Assembly: GCA_004298045.1 (NCBI GenBank)
Contig: SCRM01000005.1
Coordinates: forward strand, 62,001 to 126,000
Source of the DNA: Rhodanobacter sp.
Lineage (GTDB): Bacteria > Pseudomonadota > Gammaproteobacteria > Xanthomonadales > Rhodanobacteraceae
DNA length: 64,000 nucleotides
Reading direction: 5' to 3'
Positions 59,066 through 64,000 of the stretch are shown piece after piece (position 1 is the stretch's first letter; every line of letters begins with the position of its first letter). The notes below the pieces were generated by a model, which worked only from the letters and a program-made list of their open reading frames with translations, was not told the DNA's origin and did not search any database. A program made the translations under genes and the position numbers.

Positions 59066-59833
59066 ATGCGGGTTGCGATGACGAATGGCTTGACACGATG
59101 GTGCGCAGTGCTGGTTTGCGGCCTGCTTGCGGGGCCGCTGGCTGCGCAGGAGGCGCCCAAGACGGCCGCGCCGGCAAAGCTCGACAAGGCCAAGCTTTCC
59201 TACGCCATCGGTTACCAGATCGGCAGCCAGTTCGTCGATCGCCAGGGGCAGGCAGGCATCCCGGATATCGACATCGCCACCCTGCAGCGGGCCATGCTGG
59301 ATGCCTACAACAAACGGGCGCCTAGCGTATCCATGCGGGCCATGCAGCAACAATTGCAGGCTTTCAACCAGCAATTGCGCAGCGATGCGCAAAACCAGTT
59401 CGACCAGCTTGCCGCAACCAATGCGCGCAAGAGCGCAGCGTTCATGGCGCGCAATGCGAAGCAGCCGGGGGTGATCCAGCTGCCGTCCGGCATCCAGTAT
59501 TCGGTGCTCAAGCGCGGCGATGGCAAGGCCAGCCCGCTCGTGACCAGCACGGTGGTGGTCAACTACCGCGGCATGTTGATCGACGGTACCGAGTTCGACA
59601 GCACCTGGGCGCACGGTGCGCCGGTGAGTTTCACCATCGACCGGGTAATCCCCGGTTGGCGCGATGTGATCCCGCACATGCACGTGGGGGATCGCTGGAA
59701 AGTGGTGATTCCGCCGCAGCTCGCCTACGGCAAGGAGGGCGCGTTGCCGCGCATCGGGCCGAACGAGGCCCTGGTGTTCGAGATCGAACTGCTCGCGATC
59801 AAGCCGCCAACGACGGAAGCGGCGACGCCGTGA
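59066..59833 (+). CDS. Mip/FkpA-like FKBP-type peptidyl-prolyl isomerase
   Basis: A 255-residue exported FKBP. A signal peptide (cleavage near AQ) is followed by an FKBP_N dimerisation region (KAKLSYAIGYQIGSQFVDRQ), a long alpha-helical linker (MQQQLQAFNQQLRSDAQNQF) and a C-terminal FKBP domain (VVNYRGMLIDGTEFDSTW, VSFTIDRVIPGWRDVIPHM, GDRWKVVIPPQLAYG). This architecture is that of Mip and FkpA, which fold outer-membrane proteins. ATG codons at 59066 and 59078 are both plausible. Confidence 0.93.
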   Translation: MRVAMTNGLTRWCAVLVCGLLAGPLAAQEAPKTAAPAKLDKAKLSYAIGYQIGSQFVDRQGQAGIPDIDIATLQRAMLDAYNKRAPSVSMRAMQQQLQAFNQQLRSDAQNQFDQLAATNARKSAAFMARNAKQPGVIQLPSGIQYSVLKRGDGKASPLVTSTVVVNYRGMLIDGTEFDSTWAHGAPVSFTIDRVIPGWRDVIPHMHVGDRWKVVIPPQLAYGKEGALPRIGPNEALVFEIELLAIKPPTTEAATP

Positions 59834-59873
59834 GCCGGCTCAGCGCGCGCTGCTAGAGCTAGACTTGTCGGAC

Positions 59874-60062
59874 ATGTATTTCGCAACGATTTCCCCACCC
59901 GTGGTACCCAGCACGCCATGCATCGGCGTGTGCTGGTTGGATGCCGACGGCTGGTGCATGGGTTGTCGCCGCAGCGGCGATGAAATTGCCCGCTGGCGCG
60001 ATCTCGACGAGTCCAAACGCCTGCGCATCATGCGCCATGTGTTGCCGCAGCGGCCGCGGTGA
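59874..60062 (+). CDS. DUF1289 family cysteine-rich small protein
   Basis: A 62-residue protein with PSTPCIGVCWLDADGWCMGCRRSGDEIARW: the CxxxC...CxGC pattern and DEIARW fit DUF1289, a likely metal-binding or Fe-S-site family of unknown role. The stop overlaps the ATG of the NUDIX gene, so they are co-translated. A TTG three codons upstream is an alternative start. Confidence 0.87.
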   Translation: MYFATISPPVVPSTPCIGVCWLDADGWCMGCRRSGDEIARWRDLDESKRLRIMRHVLPQRPR

Positions 60063-60652
60063 TGGACGGCTTTGCCAAGGCCTTGCTGCCGCTCTCGCAA
60101 CCGCCGGCGGCACCGGCCTGGAACCATGCGGAGATCACCGGCGTACTGGGCACCGTCAAGCGGCGCCCGGCAGCGGTACTGCTCGGCATTCGCGATGAGG
60201 GCGATCCGCGGTTGATTCTCACGGTACGCAACGGGCACCTGCATGCGCACGCTGGCCAGGTGGCGTTTCCCGGTGGGCGCAGTGAGCCGGACGACGGCGG
60301 CGCGCTGGTCACGGCATTGCGCGAAAGCCACGAGGAAGTCGGCCTTGATCCGGCGCTGGTGACGCCGCTGGGGTATCTCGATTGCCTGGAAACCGTGAGC
60401 GGCTACTGCGTGACGCCGGTGGTGGCCACGGTGGCTGCCAGCGCACGGTTGCAGGCGGCGCCGGCCGAAGTGGCCGAGGTGTTCGAGGTGCCCATGGCAT
60501 TTTTCCTCGACCCGGCCAACCAGCATCGCTACACCATGGATTACCACGGCTATCAGCGCGAGATGCTTGAATTCGTGCACGGTGGACACCGCATCTGGGG
60601 CGCCACCGCGGCGATCCTGCTCAATTTCTTGAAGCGCACGGGGCACGCATGA
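60062..60652 (+). CDS. NUDIX CoA pyrophosphatase (NudL-like)
   Basis: A 196-residue NUDIX hydrolase of the CoA pyrophosphatase subgroup (UPF0035): LTVRNGHLHAHAGQVAFPGGRSE with the NUDIX box completing as GGRSEPDDGGALVTALRESHEEVGL. Members split CoA or oxidised CoA to 4'-phosphopantetheine and 3',5'-ADP. It overlaps DUF1289 (upstream) and the sulfurtransferase (ATGA, downstream), forming a three-gene unit. Confidence 0.9.
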   Translation: MDGFAKALLPLSQPPAAPAWNHAEITGVLGTVKRRPAAVLLGIRDEGDPRLILTVRNGHLHAHAGQVAFPGGRSEPDDGGALVTALRESHEEVGLDPALVTPLGYLDCLETVSGYCVTPVVATVAASARLQAAPAEVAEVFEVPMAFFLDPANQHRYTMDYHGYQREMLEFVHGGHRIWGATAAILLNFLKRTGHA

Positions 60653-61497
60653 AAACCACGCTCGTCAGCGTTGCCGAACTCGCGTCCATGTCGGCCGCTG
60701 CGGTACTCATCGTCGATTGCCGCAAGGAACTCGCCGACCCCGCCAAGGGGCGCCACGACTACACGCTTGGCCACATCCCCGGTGCCGTGTATGCCGATCT
60801 CGACAGCGAGCTGTCCGACCTGTCGAAAACGGGGCTCGGCCTGGGCCGCCATCCGCTGCCGTCGGCGGCCGCCTTTTCGCAGACGCTTGCGCGTTGGGGC
60901 TGGCAACCCGGCTTGCAGGTGGTCGCCTATGACGCCGGCAATGGCGCGATGGCGGCCGCGCGCCTGTGGTGGCTATTGCGCTACGCCGGCCAGCCGGCGG
61001 TGGCCGTGCTCGATGGCGGCTACGCCGCCTGGCTTGCGGCAGGGCAAGGGCGGGAAACCGCCGCGCTGCGGCGTACACCTAACCCCGTGAGCGTCCAGTT
61101 CGACGCTGCGCAAGTCGTGCTTGACCACGCCGCGGTGCTGGCCACACCCGCGCCATTGCTGGTCGATGCCCGCGCGGCACCGCGCTACCGCGGCGACAGC
61201 GAGCCGCTCGACCCGGTGGGCGGGCATGTGCCCGGCGCGTTGAACCGCCCGTTTGCGGACAACCTCGCGGCCGACGGCCGCTTCAAGCCGGCTGCCGAGT
61301 TGCGGCGCGATTTCCTCGCGCTGATCGGCAACCGGCCCGTCAACGAGGTGGTGCACATGTGTGGCTCCGGCGTCACCGCCTGCCACAACCTGTTGGCGAT
61401 GGAATACGCCGGGCTCGCGGGCTCGCGCCTGTACGCGCCCTCGTGGAGCGGTTGGTGCAGCGACCGCACGCGCCCGGTGGCAACCGGCGCGGCGTGA
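60649..61497 (+). CDS. Two-domain rhodanese sulfurtransferase (SseA-like)
   Basis: 282 residues with two rhodanese domains. The active-site Cys is Cys238 in HMCGSGVTACHN; the CGSGVTA loop is the signature of 3-mercaptopyruvate sulfurtransferases rather than thiosulfate-specific rhodaneses (CRKG-type). The N-terminal half has an inactive loop (YDAGNGAMAAARLWWL). Likely role: transfers sulfur from mercaptopyruvate to acceptors, cytosolic. Start overlaps the NUDIX stop (ATGA). Confidence 0.92.
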   Translation: MKTTLVSVAELASMSAAAVLIVDCRKELADPAKGRHDYTLGHIPGAVYADLDSELSDLSKTGLGLGRHPLPSAAAFSQTLARWGWQPGLQVVAYDAGNGAMAAARLWWLLRYAGQPAVAVLDGGYAAWLAAGQGRETAALRRTPNPVSVQFDAAQVVLDHAAVLATPAPLLVDARAAPRYRGDSEPLDPVGGHVPGALNRPFADNLAADGRFKPAAELRRDFLALIGNRPVNEVVHMCGSGVTACHNLLAMEYAGLAGSRLYAPSWSGWCSDRTRPVATGAA

Positions 61498-61503
61498 TCG
61501 GGG

Positions 61504-62265
61504 TCAGTGGGTGGACTTGCTCTTGAGCCGGGCCACCAGTGCCTGCAACGTGGCTTGGGTTTCCGCTGCGAAGTAGTCGGCGAGGAAGTCGTCCAGCGGC
61601 AGGGCGTCGACGTCGGCAAAGGTGGCTGTGAGGTCGGCGCGGGCGAGGCGACGGGTGGCGAGCATCGCGCGCGGCGGCAGGGCGAGCAGGTCGGTCATCC
61701 ATTGCAGTGCCTGCGGCACGACGGCTTCCGGCGCGGCCAGCGCGTCGACGTAGCCGCACGCCAAGGCTTGCTGGGCGTCGAGCATGGTGCCGGCAATCAG
61801 CAGGCGTTCGGCGCGGCGGGCACCGATCACGCGGCGCAGCGCGAGCTGGATGCAACCGGGCACCGTGAGGCCGACCTGCACCTCGTTCAGGCCGATTTTC
61901 CAGGCTCCGTCGGCCATCACGCGGTGGTCGCACATCAGTGCCAGCACCGCGCCGCCCGCCGGGCTGTGGCCGGTAACGGCGGCGGCCAGCGGCACTGGTG
62001 AGCAGGCCAGCGCTGCAGTGGTGGCGAAGAATTCGTGCCAGTAGGCGCGCGCGCCGGCGTGGTCGAGCGTGAGCAGGGTCGGCACGTCGACGCCGGCCGA
62101 GAACATGCCAGGCTGGCCCGACAGCACGATGCCGCGCGTGCCGCCGGCAACGGCATGGTCGAACGCGGCGTGCAGCGTCTGCAGCAGTTCGAGGTTCAGC
62201 GCGTTGACCGGCGCGCGCGCAAGGCGCAGTTCGGTGATGTCGCCCTGCGGAAGGATGTCGAGCAT
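61504..62265 (-). CDS. Enoyl-CoA hydratase/isomerase family protein
   Basis: A 253-residue crotonase-fold protein. Oxyanion-hole segments are MFSAGVDVPTLL and GHSPAGGAVLALMCDHRVMADG, but the first catalytic Glu region (normally GGxxE) reads GGAVLAL, so hydratase chemistry is doubtful; GLNEVQVGLTVPG provides one acidic residue. An isomerase or decarboxylase-like role is possible. Start MLDILPQGDI at 62265 follows a GGAGA; converges with the sulfurtransferase (6 bp). Confidence 0.85.
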   Translation of the reverse strand: MLDILPQGDITELRLARAPVNALNLELLQTLHAAFDHAVAGGTRGIVLSGQPGMFSAGVDVPTLLTLDHAGARAYWHEFFATTAALACSPVPLAAAVTGHSPAGGAVLALMCDHRVMADGAWKIGLNEVQVGLTVPGCIQLALRRVIGARRAERLLIAGTMLDAQQALACGYVDALAAPEAVVPQALQWMTDLLALPPRAMLATRRLARADLTATFADVDALPLDDFLADYFAAETQATLQALVARLKSKSTH

Positions 62266-62358
62266 GGAGATTTCCCCAAATGATGGCAATGCGCAGGCAC
62301 ACAGCCTTGCGCGGTGTCGGTCGCCGTGCAACTGCCGACTGCAGGTTGCGCGGCGGGT

Positions 62359-62844
62359 TCAGCCGATGGCGTCGCGAATGGCCTGCGGCAAGGGTACGGG
62401 TTTGCCGGTGGCCGGGTTCATCCACACCAGCACGACGCGGCCGTCGCTGTACAGGCAATCCGGATCGCCGGCGTCGGCGATGCGGTGCGCGAGCGTGAGC
62501 GAGCTGTTGCCCAGCCGTTCGCACGCCAGTTCGATGGCGAGTTGCGCCGGCCACGCGATCGGCCGGCGGTAGTTCACCTCGCTGCTGGCCAGCACCGGCA
62601 TCGAACCCTCGCCGAACCACTCGCCGCGAACCTGCTGCAACCACTGCAGGCGCGCTTCCTCAAGAAAGGTGAGGTAGTTGGCATTGTTGACGTGGTTGAA
62701 CGCGTCAAGGTCGCGCCAGCGCACCGTGAGGCTGGCGGTAAACAGGCTGGTGGGCGCGACCGGAGGCGGTTCGGGCATGGGTTTGGCGCGTTTGCCGCGG
62801 CGGGCTGACGGCTTCGCGTCGGGGGTAGTGGTGTCGGTGGTCAT
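62359..62844 (-). CDS. 4HBT/acyl-CoA thioesterase (hotdog fold)
   Basis: 161 residues. An N-terminal basic, low-complexity stretch (about 1-30, [12 protein letters not shown]) precedes a single hotdog domain with [26 protein letters not shown]: the Asp in WRDLD is the usual catalytic residue of the 4-hydroxybenzoyl-CoA/YbgC type. It hydrolyses acyl-CoA thioesters. The ATG overlaps the uvrA stop by four bases, so its translation is coupled to the excision-repair gene, an odd pairing. Confidence 0.88.
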   Translation of the reverse strand: MTTDTTTPDAKPSARRGKRAKPMPEPPPVAPTSLFTASLTVRWRDLDAFNHVNNANYLTFLEEARLQWLQQVRGEWFGEGSMPVLASSEVNYRRPIAWPAQLAIELACERLGNSSLTLAHRIADAGDPDCLYSDGRVVLVWMNPATGKPVPLPQAIRDAIG

Positions 62845-64000
62845 GGGATCTTGTTGCGCGCGCGCAGTGGCTTGTACTTGTCGAGCGAAGCGATGTGCTT
62901 CAGCGTGGTACGGGTCTTTTTCGGCTTGCGTGCCGGGTGCGCCTTGGCGAGCAGTGGGGCGAGGAACTGGCCGGTGTAGGAGCCAGGGGTGGCGGCGACG
63001 GTTTCCGGCGTGCCCTGCGCGATGATGCGACCGCCGCCGTCGCCGCCTTCCGGGCCGAGGTCGACAATCCAGTCAGCGGTCTTTATGACGTCGAGGTTGT
63101 GTTCGATCACCACCACCGTGTTGCCCTGTTCAACCAGCTGGTGCAGCACGTCGAGCAACTGGTCGATGTCGTGGAAATGCAGCCCGGTGGTGGGCTCGTC
63201 GAGGATGTACAGGGTGTGCCCGGTGTCGCGCCGCGACAGCTCCTTGGACAGCTTCACGCGCTGCGCCTCGCCGCCGGAGAGTGTGGTCGCGCTCTGGCCG
63301 AGCTTGATGTAGTCGAGCCCGACCGCGTGCAGGGTGTCGAGCTTGCGCGCGATCGTCGGCACGTTCTCGAACAGCGTCAGGGCTTCCTCCACCGTCATCG
63401 CGAGCACGTCGGCGATGGTGTGGCCCTTGTACAGCACCTCCAGCGTTTCGCGGTTGTAGCGCTTGCCGTGGCAGGAATCGCACGGCACGTAGACGTCCGG
63501 CAGAAAGTGCATCTCCACCTTGATCAGGCCGTCGCCCTCGCACGCCTCGCAGCGGCCGCCGCGCACGTTGAAACTGAAGCGGCCGGCCTCGTAGCCGCGC
63601 GCGCGCGCCTCCGGCACCTGCGCAAACAGCTCGCGCAGCGGCGTGAACAGCCCGGTATACGTAGCCGGGTTCGAACGCGGCGTGCGCCCGATCGGCGACT
63701 GGTCGATCGCCACCACCTTGTCGAACAGGCCCATGCCTTCGGCCGCTTCGAACGGCGCCGGCTGCCCACTCGCACCGTTGAGTTCCTGCGCCGCGAGCTG
63801 GTAGAGCGTGTCGTTGATCAGGGTGGATTTGCCCGAGCCGGAGACGCCGGTGATGCAGGTGAAGAGCCCGGCGGGGATCGCCAGGTCCACGTGCTTGAGA
63901 TTGTTGCCGTGCGCGCCCTTGATCCGCAGCCAGCCATCGGCGACCGGTGCGCGCCGCTGTTTCGGCACCTCGATCACGCGCTCGCCGGAGAGGAACTGGC
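62841..64000 (-). CDS. uvrA: UvrABC excinuclease subunit A, C-terminal part
   Basis: The window ends inside the gene; about 386 codons of the C-terminal half are present. UvrA is the damage-recognition ATPase of nucleotide excision repair. Visible are the second Walker A (VSGSGKSTL), the zinc-binding module (CEACEGDG followed by CDSCHG), the signature [15 protein letters not shown], Walker [10 protein letters not shown] and the H-loop IEHNLDV. The tail [19 protein letters not shown] is basic. Stop overlaps the thioesterase start. Confidence 0.97.
   Translation of the reverse strand, partial: QFLSGERVIEVPKQRRAPVADGWLRIKGAHGNNLKHVDLAIPAGLFTCITGVSGSGKSTLINDTLYQLAAQELNGASGQPAPFEAAEGMGLFDKVVAIDQSPIGRTPRSNPATYTGLFTPLRELFAQVPEARARGYEAGRFSFNVRGGRCEACEGDGLIKVEMHFLPDVYVPCDSCHGKRYNRETLEVLYKGHTIADVLAMTVEEALTLFENVPTIARKLDTLHAVGLDYIKLGQSATTLSGGEAQRVKLSKELSRRDTGHTLYILDEPTTGLHFHDIDQLLDVLHQLVEQGNTVVVIEHNLDVIKTADWIVDLGPEGGDGGGRIIAQGTPETVAATPGSYTGQFLAPLLAKAHPARKPKKTRTTLKHIASLDKYKPLRARNKIP

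Noticed and set aside
1-64000. tRNA, rRNA, CRISPR, prophage, integrase or IS elements
   Set aside because: No cloverleaf, rRNA, spaced direct repeats, transposase or integrase-like ORF was found by reading; a dedicated search could still reveal small RNAs.

Overview
The window is high-G+C, gene-dense DNA from a gammaproteobacterium. The gene families and layout point to the Xanthomonadales, most likely a Rhodanobacteraceae-type genome (Rhodanobacter/Dyella and relatives). Supporting signs are the GGGATT-type intergenic repeats, the minCDE order, the crcB-DUF190 pair, the DUF6491-like and SRPBCC proteins, and the borosin-type methyltransferase operon. The taxonomic call is inference; no rRNA or tRNA gene was seen. 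Almost everything is single-copy chromosomal housekeeping or conserved accessory sequence. No insertion sequence, integrase, prophage or CRISPR array was found.

Layout. 1-6.4 kb: 3' end of a DOPA-dioxygenase-like gene, a TRIC-family membrane protein, an M20 amidohydrolase, a small exported protein, parC and a GumN/TraB protein. 6.4-8.4 kb: a leftward fluoride-response unit (fluoride riboswitch, crcB, DUF190) running into cfa. 8.7-13.1 kb: a DUF2235 hydrolase, a small HExxH protein and the GNAT-minC-minD-minE operon. 13.3-21.7 kb: a NarL-type two-component system, an SRPBCC protein with a clear terminator, a GldA/F/G-like ABC system and a CtaG-type oxidase assembly protein. 21.7-25.7 kb: PCu(A)C and Sco copper chaperones convergent with ctaG, a 26-residue membrane protein, two small genes, a decayed SPFH pseudogene and an FMN-binding glutamate-synthase-family protein. 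25.7-31.2 kb: bpt, tesB, an amidase, a small hydrolase and rlmKL.

31.3-35.4 kb holds the most unusual coding unit. It is a split-borosin-type alpha-N-methyltransferase, a likely precursor with a Pro-rich tail, and a membrane GGDEF protein, translationally coupled at the second junction. 35.5-41.1 kb is an overlapping tripartite RND efflux operon. 41.1-45.9 kb has an FKBP, a NERD-UvrD helicase, and aroG behind a textbook ribosome-mediated attenuator whose leader peptide contains QYFWFYGY.

46-50.2 kb: yajQ, yaiI, phzF, a rhomboid protease, a lipoprotein and a zinc aminopeptidase. 50.2-50.4 kb carries a structured, terminator-ended small transcript with an 18-codon ORF. 50.4-57.2 kb: pncB, nnrD, tsaE, amiC and mutL (the endonuclease-type MutL). 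57.2-64 kb: a DUF1684 protein, two enoyl-CoA hydratase-family genes, a Mip-like FKBP, DUF1289-NUDIX-sulfurtransferase, a 4HBT thioesterase and the 3' part of uvrA.

Co-operating groups: fluoride export; division-site placement (MinCDE); copper delivery to cytochrome oxidase (CtaG, Sco, PCuAC); NAD(P)H repair plus tsaE, amiC and mutL, the widespread nnrD-tsaE-amiC-mutL cluster; and aromatic amino acid supply controlled by attenuation. The best candidates for new biology are the borosin-GGDEF operon, the three-amino-acid aroG attenuator, the 50.2-kb small transcript and the 26-residue membrane protein.
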